A stretch of DNA of 64,000 nucleotides from Woeseiaceae bacterium (lineage in GTDB: Bacteria; Pseudomonadota; Gammaproteobacteria; Steroidobacterales; Woeseiaceae): contig JAJFKT010000014.1 in NCBI GenBank assembly GCA_021773075.1, forward strand, positions 1-64,000. Direction: 5' to 3'. Every line of letters begins with the position of its first letter. The stretch's first letter is position 1. A model generated the notes under the pieces. It was given only the letters and a program-made list of their open reading frames with translations, searched no databases and was not told where the DNA came from. Made by a program: the position numbers and the translations under genes. Below are positions 35,362-43,444 of this stretch, piece by piece.

Positions 35362-36396
35362 ATGGAACTATATCTCGATTCAGTCAACTTTCAGGAAATC
35401 GAAGAAGCCTTCAATCTGGGTTTCCTGACAGGTCTGACTACGACACCTACATTCATGCACCGTCATGGCATCACCGATGTCGACGGCGCAATCGTTGAAT
35501 TGTCAAAAATGGTGCCAGAGCTTCAGGTTGAGGCACTCGGCAATACGCACGACGAGATTATTGCAGAGGCACACAGAATCCTGGAGCTTCCGCTAGGACT
35601 CAAGCCGGTATTCAAGGTGCCTATATCTGAAGTCGGAGTACGTGCCTGCAAGACATTGACAGATGAGGGTCACCGGGTGAACGTACACCTCATATACACG
35701 CTCAACCAGGCCTACATGGCCATGGCGGCGGGTGCCGCGTTTGTTTGTCCGCTGGCGGGTCGCCTGCAGGACGAAGGACACGATGCGATCTCACTCTTCG
35801 AACAATGCGTCGACGTCGTTGAGAAGTACAACTACCCGACGAAAATAATGTTTTCATCGGTACGATATCCTGAGCACGTACGGCAGGCACTCATCGCCGG
35901 TGTGCACGTTTGTACTGTACCGTGGGGTGTGATGAAGAAGCTTTGCAACAATGCGCTCACGACCGTCGGCACAAACCAGTTCATCGAACACACCGCGTTG
36001 ATGACGTATCGGGTCAGTGAAGTCGTGCGCCAGGAGAACCCAATGTGCAAGACATCGGACTCCGTAACTGAGGCTATGGTCAAGATGACAGAGTCTCGGC
36101 TCGGGGCTGTGACGGTCGCCGACGACTCCGGTGATGTTCTTGGCGTCTTTACCGATGGCGATTTGCGCCGCAACATTCAGGAAAAGGGCTCGGAGGTTGT
36201 TAATTCGACACTGGGTGATCTGGGCTTTTCGGAGTCCCCGATTACGGTATCCGGCGACGCGCTTTTGAATGACGCGGTCGAGTTATTCAAGGAAACACAA
36301 GTTGACACATTGGTCGTTCTTCGTGATGACAAGCCTGTCGGAATTCTTGATATTCAGGACATCGTCAAACTTGGACTGCTTGGCCGCGATCAATGA
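35362..36396 (+). CDS. Transaldolase/fructose-6-phosphate aldolase-like domain fused to a KdsD-type CBS pair
   Basis: From the ATG at 35362 the protein has 344 residues. Residues 1-215 are a TalC/FSA-type aldolase: MELYLDSVNF opens as in FSA, and the Schiff-base lysine is in VFKVPIS at 85, the FSA position. The next 125 residues are two CBS domains close to those of arabinose-5-phosphate isomerase KdsD (LGVFTDGDLRR, PVGILDIQDIVKLGLL). KdsD's SIS catalytic domain is replaced by the aldolase. Asn28 of FSA (TTNPS) is Thr here (TTTPT), and the family's NVTLI reads NVHLI. It sits between kdsA and a kdsC-like gene, so it probably makes or controls the sugar used by KdsA. Function is inferred. Confidence 0.82.
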   Translation: MELYLDSVNFQEIEEAFNLGFLTGLTTTPTFMHRHGITDVDGAIVELSKMVPELQVEALGNTHDEIIAEAHRILELPLGLKPVFKVPISEVGVRACKTLTDEGHRVNVHLIYTLNQAYMAMAAGAAFVCPLAGRLQDEGHDAISLFEQCVDVVEKYNYPTKIMFSSVRYPEHVRQALIAGVHVCTVPWGVMKKLCNNALTTVGTNQFIEHTALMTYRVSEVVRQENPMCKTSDSVTEAMVKMTESRLGAVTVADDSGDVLGVFTDGDLRRNIQEKGSEVVNSTLGDLGFSESPITVSGDALLNDAVELFKETQVDTLVVLRDDKPVGILDIQDIVKLGLLGRDQ

Positions 36397-37112
36397 ATGC
36401 GCCAGGCAGGGACGACATGACTGCCGTCCTTGCCAACTTTCAGGCTATCGGTGCGACTTTCGTTTCGCCGTTGGGGGAAATTGCACAAAAGCTTGGAAAT
36501 TGCCGCGCCGTAGTCTTTGACTGGGACGGCGTTTTCAACGATGGCCGAAAAGGCCAAACAAGCGACAGCGGCTTCAGCGAAGCGGATTCGATGGGCACCA
36601 ACATGCTTCGCTACGCATTGTGGCGCAAGTTAGGGCAACTACCGTATTCGGCAATCATCAGCGGCGAGAACAACGGCAGTGCCGTTAAATTTGCGAAGCG
36701 TGAGCACCTGACGGACGTTTATACCGGGATCGCGGACAAGCGACTCATCATTAACCGTATTTGCCAAAGCCAGGGCTTGGAACCGGATCAGATCGCCTGC
36801 GTGTTTGACGACATCAACGACCTCCCGATGGCCGGTCTTTGTGGCATTCGACTGATGGTTCGCAGAAATGCCAGCCCGCTATTTGCAAAATATGTTGCGC
36901 GTCGCTTCTTATGCGACTACGTCAGCGGCGTTGATTCGCAGCATTATGCCGTCAGAGAAATCTGTGAAATGTTGCTGGGTGTAATGGGTTGTTACGGCGA
37001 GGTCGTGACCTCACGCGTTTCGCTGGACAAGGAATACCGCGATTATCTGGATGCCCGGCAAAGTGTCGTAACCGGAGCATACAACAGCAGTGAGCTCGGG
37101 AATCAGGATTGA
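36393..37112 (+). CDS. KdsC-like HAD phosphatase, enlarged
   Basis: The protein has 239 residues, about 50 more than E. coli KdsC. The HAD motif I is VVFDWDGVFNDG (Asp43, Asp45), motif II is in IISGENNGSAVKF and the metal-binding motif IV is VFDDINDLPMAG. The C-terminal part (about 190-239) is an extension with no clear motif. KdsC hydrolyses KDO 8-phosphate; the position after kdsA and the transaldolase-CBS gene fits that role, but motif changes (DSMGTNML in place of the usual DGxGI) leave room for a related sugar. The start overlaps the previous stop by 4 nt. An alternative ATG is at 36417. Confidence 0.8.
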   Translation: MNAPGRDDMTAVLANFQAIGATFVSPLGEIAQKLGNCRAVVFDWDGVFNDGRKGQTSDSGFSEADSMGTNMLRYALWRKLGQLPYSAIISGENNGSAVKFAKREHLTDVYTGIADKRLIINRICQSQGLEPDQIACVFDDINDLPMAGLCGIRLMVRRNASPLFAKYVARRFLCDYVSGVDSQHYAVREICEMLLGVMGCYGEVVTSRVSLDKEYRDYLDARQSVVTGAYNSSELGNQD

Positions 37113-38404
37113 TTTATTCTCGGAACCTCCTCTATTCAATCGGGGTGTTCCTGCTCCTGCCCTGGGCCATATTTCATCTTGTCAGGCGCGGTTTTCAATA
37201 CAGACCTTACTGGCAGCGCTGGCCTGAACGCTTTGGTTTCGTTCCGAAAGTTGCTGATAAGAGCCTGATCTGGGTCCACGCTGTGTCTGTAGGTGAGGTG
37301 CGAACGGCCGCACGGCTCATTGAGTATCTCCAACATGAACACCCAGAGAGTCGCATTCTCGTCACGACAATGACGCCGGCCGGATCATCGCAGGTCAGGC
37401 AGTACCTCGACGACGATATTCTGCACTGCTACGTACCTTACGATTTTCCGGGATTCGTACGCCGCTTTCTTGACCGGGTGCGACCGACACACGCCGTGAT
37501 CGTCGAGACCGAATTCTGGCCGAACATCTTTCGGCTGTGCAACGAACGCTCGATTCCATTGTTGCTCGTAAACGTGCGGCTTTCACAGAAGTCATATGAC
37601 GGCTACCGACGATTTCCGCATTTCACGCGAAGCATGTTGTCCAGGGTCTCTCTGATGGCCGTACAGACGGAAGATGAAGCCGAGAGACTTAGAGCTCTGG
37701 GTGCGCCGGAAGACGCAATGCACGTCACAGGGAATCTGAAATTTGACGCCCGCTTGCCAGATAACCATACGCTGGAGGCTACGACACTACGCCAAAGCTG
37801 GGGCGAGTCACGCCCGGTCTGGATTGCTGCAAGCACCCATGAGGACGAAGAAAAGTTTGTCCTGGAGTCCTTTCGTGAGTTGCAGCAACAACACCCGGAG
37901 TTGCTGCTCGTATTGGTGCCGCGCCAGCCGGAGCGATTCGCACGCGTGGCGAGACTTTGTCGGAGCAGTGGGCTGCGGGTCATACGGAAAAGCGAGCACA
38001 GCGGCAAATTGCCGCGGGAAATGGATGTGTTGCTGGGCGATACCATTGGCGAACTACACGGGCTGTATGCTGCGGCCGAGGTTGCGTTTATCGGTGGCAG
38101 CCTGATCCGGCACGGCGGTCACAATCTGGTCGAGGCGATGGCCGTAGGTGTGCCTACCGTATTTGGCCCACATATGTCTAATTTTGAGCAAAGCAGTAGA
38201 ATCGCATTGCAAAGCGGCGCCGCCAGTCAGATTCGCAATGCGGACGAACTGGCCGCAACGGTTGGATCGTATCTCGACGATCCGGCGCTTTGCGAACGGG
38301 CGGCTCTCGCTGCGGCCGAAGTCATAAAGAACAATCGCGGTTCGCTACGCGAAACCCAGGAGCTGATTCGGCAAAAAATGGAACCCTGCCCGGTATCGAA
38401 ATAG
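37109..38404 (+). CDS. KDO transferase, second paralogue
   Basis: The protein has 431 residues from a TTG at 37109 that overlaps the KdsC-like stop (TTGA). It has an N-terminal anchor (about 8-27), the catalytic HAVSVGEVRTA (Glu63), VIVETEFWPNIF, VTGNLKFDARL and FIGGSLIRHGGHNLVEA. This matches mainstream KdtA more closely than the first paralogue, which carries SSAGEVD. Two WaaA-like enzymes in one operon could transfer two different residues, or a normal and a modified KDO, to the lipid A core. Its stop is 26 nt from the convergent hemerythrin gene. Confidence 0.9.
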   Translation: MIYSRNLLYSIGVFLLLPWAIFHLVRRGFQYRPYWQRWPERFGFVPKVADKSLIWVHAVSVGEVRTAARLIEYLQHEHPESRILVTTMTPAGSSQVRQYLDDDILHCYVPYDFPGFVRRFLDRVRPTHAVIVETEFWPNIFRLCNERSIPLLLVNVRLSQKSYDGYRRFPHFTRSMLSRVSLMAVQTEDEAERLRALGAPEDAMHVTGNLKFDARLPDNHTLEATTLRQSWGESRPVWIAASTHEDEEKFVLESFRELQQQHPELLLVLVPRQPERFARVARLCRSSGLRVIRKSEHSGKLPREMDVLLGDTIGELHGLYAAAEVAFIGGSLIRHGGHNLVEAMAVGVPTVFGPHMSNFEQSSRIALQSGAASQIRNADELAATVGSYLDDPALCERAALAAAEVIKNNRGSLRETQELIRQKMEPCPVSK

Positions 38405-38430
38405 CGCGCTGACTATTACCGTTCTGGTAG

Positions 38431-38826
38431 CTACCCGCCCAATTTGCCGTGGAGTCGCGCATCGAAGGTCGAGAAATGGCGTGCGAACCAGTCGGAGAGA
38501 CTTCGCTCGAGTTGCGTCGAGTCTGAATTCGGATCGTCATAAAACTGGTCCATCAGATCTCTGATCTGATCGAGCAACTCTTCATGATCGTCCTTGTGTG
38601 CCTGATATTCTGCATAATGGCTGTCGCGCATCAGGCGTTCTTCCAATGCGAAGTGCATCGATATCGTGTTGAACACATCACCGAGACATTCGTCGATCTG
38701 GTCGGCATCCGGGTTCTGCGCCATCTTCGCGTAGGTTTCATTGATGAGCTCGATCATCTCTTGATGCTCGTCATCCATCGACGCAATTCCTACCGAGTAT
38801 TCCGGTTTCCACTGCAGTAGAGTCAT
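38431..38826 (-). CDS. Bacteriohemerythrin
   Basis: The protein has 131 residues. The diiron-binding set is complete: SMDDEHQEMIELIN, TISMHFALEERLM and YQAHKDDHEELL, then WFARHFSTFDARL at the C-terminus. Single-domain bacteriohemerythrins bind O2 and, in several bacteria, NO, in the cytoplasm. It follows the putative NO/O2 reductase operon on the same strand, 7 nt after the 163-residue protein gene, which fits a delivery or detoxifying role for a gas ligand at that enzyme. Confidence 0.93.
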   Translation of the reverse strand: MTLLQWKPEYSVGIASMDDEHQEMIELINETYAKMAQNPDADQIDECLGDVFNTISMHFALEERLMRDSHYAEYQAHKDDHEELLDQIRDLMDQFYDDPNSDSTQLERSLSDWFARHFSTFDARLHGKLGG

Positions 38827-38833
38827 AGCAAAA

Positions 38834-39325
38834 TCACCGAATAGAAAACTGTTGTGTTTCTTCGTTAAACTGAATAATCAAATTGCGACCTGGCAACAAA
38901 TCAATCGTTGCCAAATTCGAGTAATCAAATTCCTCGTTGCCACCACTATCATTCATGCCGATAAATAGTTCGTGCGTACCTGACGGAACTTCAACGCGCT
39001 GGTAAACGTTGGCTTTTCCGTCAGCCCAGATACCGCTGGCCAAGAGTGTTTCGCTGTACAGCACGGTCTCGCCAGTGCGTAACTCAATTCGAACCGGGTG
39101 CCGTCCACGTGGACAATCTGCCGGTTTACGCATATTCGGCGGCAATTTATTTAGTTCTTCCTGACTAAGCTGGCGACACTCACCTATGCGTTCGCCCGCA
39201 TGTATGAAGACCAGCGAGATCATGGCCCGATCCCCTTCTACAAGTTCGTAAGGCGGCCAGGCAGACAATCCGCCAACCACTATCGCGAATAGGGCATACG
39301 TCCCGATTTCCGCGATGATTTTCAT
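38834..39325 (-). CDS. Uncharacterised membrane-anchored protein of the heme-copper cluster
   Basis: The protein has 163 residues. One membrane helix at about 6-26 (YALFAIVVGGLSAWP) is followed by a periplasmic beta-rich domain with a short Cys-containing segment (RIGECRQLS and KPADCPRG) and a final beta sandwich (VPSGTHELFIGMND). The two Cys could form a disulfide. I do not recognise a family. It overlaps the cytochrome b fusion gene by 4 nt and precedes the hemerythrin, so it is likely a small subunit or assembly factor of the reductase. Confidence 0.65.
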   Translation of the reverse strand: MKIIAEIGTYALFAIVVGGLSAWPPYELVEGDRAMISLVFIHAGERIGECRQLSQEELNKLPPNMRKPADCPRGRHPVRIELRTGETVLYSETLLASGIWADGKANVYQRVEVPSGTHELFIGMNDSGGNEEFDYSNLATIDLLPGRNLIIQFNEETQQFSIR

Positions 39326-40839
39326 TGTTTCAGGCTCTGTCGAAATGCCTCAAACTTGTCGATAGCGCTATTGTGCTCCGTCCAGGGCGATTTCCAGCCA
39401 AAAGCGACCTTTGACATGTCCACCCGACGGCGCAGCATCGGATCTCGCTCGCGGCCGAGTCGTTGTTCAGTCCATTCTGCGCCGAATCGATACGAGCAAT
39501 TGCCGTCCTGACAGCCAAGCAGCAATATCCCATCTGCGTGACCTCTGCTCAAAGTGAAGTCCACAAATGACGGCTGCAATTGTCCCATGCAGTTAACTTC
39601 CACGCAGTGGATTCCGGCCTTCTTGATCTCGCGTAGCTGCTTGTCGTCACGACAGGCAAAGACGGTAATCCTTGTCGAGTCCGCGTTGCGACCCGCGGCG
39701 AGGATGTCTTCGCGCAACGCCGCGGCGGTCCGATCCGGCAGGTCAATACCGGGCAACAACGCACCGCGACTTCTAAATGGTGTAGCCGTTGGGCACGACC
39801 CGACACATATGCCGCAACTGATACACAGATCCGGGTCGACCTTTGCCTCATGAGAATAGTTTGTGCCATCAGTCCGTGGCACCATTTCAACGGCACCGAA
39901 CGGACAGTCGTCAACGCAGCGCTCACATCCATTGCAATAGTCCAGAGTGACCAGCGCTGGCTGCTCCGCTTTCTGTTTCGGTGCCCACGGCAAGAAAACC
40001 ATGAACGTACTTGTCCCGACCAACAGGACCCAGACCCAGCCGGGCGACCACGCCTGTATTAGCGGATACACATGCAGGTAAAACCAATCGAGCCTGAGTG
40101 TCTGCGGTGTCATCGCAAGATCTGCCTGCTCGTGACTGATGGCCGGGTATACGGCAGACAGCAACAACATCGCCAAAAGTGACGCGGCCATCACGCGACG
40201 TGGTGGATTTATGCGCGGCCCGGTCAGGCGGAAGACGTGCAGCCAGATACCAAAGACCAGAAAAATCGGCAGCCCGATCAAATGCAGAAATGCCATCAGT
40301 GTGAAGAAACGATTGGACAACAATTCGTCACTTAGAAAGTTGCCGGCCATAGAGTCGGTAAAAATCGGGATCCGATCGATCAGTTCCGCAGAACTGATCG
40401 CCACGTACTGCGCGAGCTCATCCCAGACAAGCCAGTATCCGGTGATTCCCAATGGGAAGATCATCCAAATTAACGGCACGCCAGTTACCCAGGTAAACCA
40501 GCGATTGCGCCGATATCGATTGAAGACGAATTCTTTAACAATGTGAATCAGGATCGTAATGATCGCAGCGTCCGATGCATAGCGATGCAAGCTGCGCATG
40601 ATGCCGCCGAGATACCACTGTTGACGAGTTAGATATTCAACCGATTCGAACGCACCGGAGACGCTCGTGCGAAAAAAAATCAACAACCATATACCGCTGA
40701 CGAGGACAATCCAGAGGAAGAAAATCGTCATTGCGCCAAGGTGATTGAGCGGATTCTCGGCACCGTCGAACGCACGCGCCAGCGGTCGACGCAAAACGCC
40801 GAACGCGGCGCGTCCCAGTCTGTGTACCCGCTCGATCAT
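39322..40839 (-). CDS. Cytochrome b / two-[4Fe-4S] ferredoxin / MvhD-like fusion protein
   Basis: The protein has 505 residues. The N-terminal 290 resemble the cytochrome b/b6 N-terminal part: bis-His haem pairs in SLHRYASDAAIITILIHIV and FLHLIGLPIFLVFGIWLHV, spaced 14 residues each. Then come two [4Fe-4S] motifs (CNGCERCVDDCP and CISCGICVGSCP) and an MvhD-like hydrogenase iron-sulfur domain (FACRDDKQLREIK, EVNCMGQLQPS, GCQDGNCSYRFG). The fusion should move electrons between a quinol, haem and iron-sulfur carriers. It lies after the SCO gene in the heme-copper operon (4-nt overlap). MvhD normally works with heterodisulfide reductases; no such subunit is seen here. Confidence 0.85.
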   Translation of the reverse strand: MIERVHRLGRAAFGVLRRPLARAFDGAENPLNHLGAMTIFFLWIVLVSGIWLLIFFRTSVSGAFESVEYLTRQQWYLGGIMRSLHRYASDAAIITILIHIVKEFVFNRYRRNRWFTWVTGVPLIWMIFPLGITGYWLVWDELAQYVAISSAELIDRIPIFTDSMAGNFLSDELLSNRFFTLMAFLHLIGLPIFLVFGIWLHVFRLTGPRINPPRRVMAASLLAMLLLSAVYPAISHEQADLAMTPQTLRLDWFYLHVYPLIQAWSPGWVWVLLVGTSTFMVFLPWAPKQKAEQPALVTLDYCNGCERCVDDCPFGAVEMVPRTDGTNYSHEAKVDPDLCISCGICVGSCPTATPFRSRGALLPGIDLPDRTAAALREDILAAGRNADSTRITVFACRDDKQLREIKKAGIHCVEVNCMGQLQPSFVDFTLSRGHADGILLLGCQDGNCSYRFGAEWTEQRLGRERDPMLRRRVDMSKVAFGWKSPWTEHNSAIDKFEAFRQSLKQ

Positions 40840-41651
40840 CCGTTCTTGCGCGCTCGCCTGGCCTTTAATATCTCGTTGAAGAGGTAGAACACTATCGCGA
40901 GAATCATGCTCGCACCAACCGCTATCTGCACAAACAGTGAATTATCGAAACGATAACGGCCGGTAGCCGGGTCATAAACCGTGCAAAACAGTTTCACTCT
41001 GTCGAGCAGGCCAGCAAACATGTGCCCTGCACTTGATGGCCGGTTAAAGACGATTTCTTTCAGCGGTTCCACGAGCCACGGAAGCTCGAAGGTCACGCCG
41101 TAAACCTGACCGTAAACCATACCTTTTCTGTCGATGATTGAAGACTGATTGATGTGATCAAAGCCTCTCGGCGTCGGAAAGAAGATGAAGCCGAGGTCAT
41201 CACTGATCTTCTGAATAGTATCGTCCGTCGCACTAAGAAACCGCCAATTCTCCGCATCGACACCCTGCCTGCGGGCAAATGCTGCCATCGCCTGCGGTGT
41301 ATCGTTAGCAACGTCGAAACCGATCGTCACGACGTCAAAGCTATCTTCTCCCAAGGCTTCGCGGGCAGACTCGACCGCAGTCGCGAGGTGTTTGGTGGTG
41401 GTGGGACAAACGTGGTGGCATGACGTAAATATCATGCTGATGACCAACGGCCGGCCATCAAAGTCGGTGCGCAGGTTCACGGGATTGCCAAGTTGATCAC
41501 TAAGCTGATAATCGCCAATAGTCTGGCCAATCGCGTGCTGCGAAAATTGCAAAGCGAGATCCGGGTCGTAGCGGTCTTCTTCGACTGCTGAAACCGGAAA
41601 CGACAGTATGAATCCCGCGACAGGCAGGACAAAAGTGAGCGCTTTTTTCAT
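40836..41651 (-). CDS. SCO/SenC family copper chaperone with C-terminal anchor
   Basis: From the ATG at 41651 the protein has 271 residues. A signal peptide (about 1-22) and the thioredoxin-like domain with FTSCHHVCPTT (Cys78, Cys82) and the copper His in GFDHINQSS are typical of SCO/SenC proteins, which deliver copper to the CuA site of subunit II. A second membrane helix lies near the C-terminus (about 240-260). A longer frame starts at 41846 but overlaps the terminator-like hairpin and lacks homology. Gene order CuA subunit - catalytic subunit - SenC matches norSY-senC clusters. Confidence 0.9.
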   Translation of the reverse strand: MKKALTFVLPVAGFILSFPVSAVEEDRYDPDLALQFSQHAIGQTIGDYQLSDQLGNPVNLRTDFDGRPLVISMIFTSCHHVCPTTTKHLATAVESAREALGEDSFDVVTIGFDVANDTPQAMAAFARRQGVDAENWRFLSATDDTIQKISDDLGFIFFPTPRGFDHINQSSIIDRKGMVYGQVYGVTFELPWLVEPLKEIVFNRPSSAGHMFAGLLDRVKLFCTVYDPATGRYRFDNSLFVQIAVGASMILAIVFYLFNEILKARRARKNG

Positions 41652-41675
41652 AGTCCTAAGTCGTCGATAAAATAA

Positions 41676-41695
41676 GGGCGGGCTTTCGCCCGCCC
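41676..41695 (-). terminator. Terminator or attenuator hairpin between the catalytic subunit and SCO genes
   Basis: GGGCGGGC at 41676-41683 pairs perfectly with GCCCGCCC at 41688-41695 over a 4-nt loop. On the minus strand it is followed by TTATTTTA, a U-rich tail. It stands 36 nt after the catalytic subunit stop and 25 nt before the SCO start, so it probably reduces transcription of the downstream genes. Confidence 0.75.
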
Positions 41696-41731
41696 TGTTC
41701 AAGTGGCTTCGGTCCGGTACCGGGGGGGGGG

Positions 41732-43444
41732 TTAAGACATTGGCCAGACCGACGCCAAGTATTTCCAGTTGACGGCGTAATACAACACAAAGGTAAGCAG
41801 GAAGAACATCGCGAGCAGAAATGTGCCCGGAGCCGCCAGCCCCCATTTACCCAATGCTTCATGACCACCTTGCGGCACCACAATCGGCTCGGCACGCCGA
41901 ACTTTACTGCTCGCAAAACCGAAACTTGATTCCGACTCAACCGGCTTGCCGAAGAACACTGACACGACGGTCACGAGAATGTACATCGCACCACCCACTA
42001 TGGCGACCAAGCCGCCAACACCCATGATGCCCATCATAGTGTAGGCGCTGGCAGGATATACGAAATCGAGCGTTGCATTCGTGAATGCCATGTCCCAATG
42101 ACGGCGTTCTACGCCCAGCGTTCCGGCGCCCATCATCGCCAGTGCGAATACGGACATGCCAAGACCGAAGAAATATGGTTGTAAGCGCGCAATACTCGGA
42201 AACGCAACCTGCTTTCTGAAAAGTGTTGGAATCAGGAAGTAGGTCAGCGACATGAATGCCAGCGTTGATCCGATCACGACAGTCGCATGGAAATGTCCGG
42301 GCACGTAGATCGTGTTGTGAATAATAATATTGATCTGCTCGGTTCCCATCACTACACCCGAGATTCCACCGAGGAAGCCAAAACCGATCAACGAAATGAA
42401 CATGCCCGAAAAAATCGGATTCCCCCATGGCGCCTTGCGTAGCCACTGAAACAGTCCATTGGTATATCCTTTCGCGCGCTGCGCTACTTCGATCGAGCCA
42501 GGAACAGTCAAACCGTGAACCATGCTTGCAAGTACCGCCAGGTACATTGCGTAGCTCGTGTTGAAGATCTTCCATTCCGCACTAAGACCCGGGTCAACGA
42601 GCAAATGATGCGCGCTGGCGAGTTGCAGGAATGCGATGTAAAGAAAGAACGCCATGCGACTGACTTTTTCGGACAATGGTCGGGCGCCGAAGACGATTGC
42701 CGCAATGGCATACCAAACGGCGACATGAGCCGCGACATTAATTTGCTGCGATGAATGGCCCAGGGCCCACCAGACTACACGGTACATAGCGGCATCAATG
42801 TTATTGACGTAACCGAGCGACCAAAGCCAGGTCGGCACCAGAATGACCGCACCGGATGCGATCGTAAACACCGCGATGATGCATGCCGTTAATGCGCCGA
42901 ACGTTACCAGCGGAATGGAGCCCTCGTAGGTTTTTTCATCTTTCGCAACAACCAGGGTCGCCAGAAAAATGAAACAACCGATCAAGGCGCCAACCGCGAA
43001 TAGAATCAGTCCGAGATAAAAATTTGGGTCAGCAGGCATCGGCACATATGAGGTCATCATGACCGATGCGTTGCCGCCATACACGGCGTAGTTATTGACG
43101 ACGATTCCAAGCAGCATCAGCGTGAATCCAAGCCAAGCCAGTTTCGGCGTCGCCAGCCGTACCTTCAACAAGGTTGACGAACAAAAATACAAAATCGCGA
43201 TCTCGAAGGAAATCATCCAGAAAATCAACATGTTAACGCCGTGCGTCGTCAACAGTTGGTAAAACCTGTCCGCCGGAAGAAGATGCACAGCAGGCATACG
43301 AGTCAAAGTAACCAATAAGGCAGCAATGCCGCCAATCAGGAGGATAACCACAGCGACGACAGCGTGTGCTTTCATCAAGCGCTCTGCAGGCTTGTGGAAC
43401 TGCAGTCCAGACTCCGGGCAAGTTCTAAATAGTTCGGTACTCAT
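41732..43444 (-). CDS. Heme-copper reductase catalytic subunit, sNOR-like (NO or O2 reductase)
   Basis: The protein has 570 residues and about 12-14 helices. All six metal histidines are seen: helix II THGVNMLIFW, helix VI LGHSSQQIN, helix VII SAHHLLVD, helix X PGHFHATVV. The cross-linked Tyr typical of oxygen reductases is absent at helix VI +4 (Ile) and at the cbb3 position six residues before the His pair (Leu). That, and the order CuA subunit - catalytic subunit - SenC, suggests an sNOR-type nitric oxide reductase as in norSY-senC clusters of nitrifiers; annotation pipelines usually call such proteins cbb3 oxidase subunit I. A run of ten G lies just after the stop (plus strand). Confidence 0.75.
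   Translation of the reverse strand: MSTELFRTCPESGLQFHKPAERLMKAHAVVAVVILLIGGIAALLVTLTRMPAVHLLPADRFYQLLTTHGVNMLIFWMISFEIAILYFCSSTLLKVRLATPKLAWLGFTLMLLGIVVNNYAVYGGNASVMMTSYVPMPADPNFYLGLILFAVGALIGCFIFLATLVVAKDEKTYEGSIPLVTFGALTACIIAVFTIASGAVILVPTWLWSLGYVNNIDAAMYRVVWWALGHSSQQINVAAHVAVWYAIAAIVFGARPLSEKVSRMAFFLYIAFLQLASAHHLLVDPGLSAEWKIFNTSYAMYLAVLASMVHGLTVPGSIEVAQRAKGYTNGLFQWLRKAPWGNPIFSGMFISLIGFGFLGGISGVVMGTEQINIIIHNTIYVPGHFHATVVIGSTLAFMSLTYFLIPTLFRKQVAFPSIARLQPYFFGLGMSVFALAMMGAGTLGVERRHWDMAFTNATLDFVYPASAYTMMGIMGVGGLVAIVGGAMYILVTVVSVFFGKPVESESSFGFASSKVRRAEPIVVPQGGHEALGKWGLAAPGTFLLAMFFLLTFVLYYAVNWKYLASVWPMS

Noticed and set aside
41722-41731. Run of ten G on the plus strand after the heme-copper gene stop
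   Set aside because: It is non-coding, just beyond the TAA; slippage or sequencing error is possible but no function follows.
41652-41846. Longer start for the SCO protein (336 residues)
   Set aside because: The extra 65 residues cover a terminator-like hairpin and the poly-G run and lack homology; a signal peptide begins at 41651.
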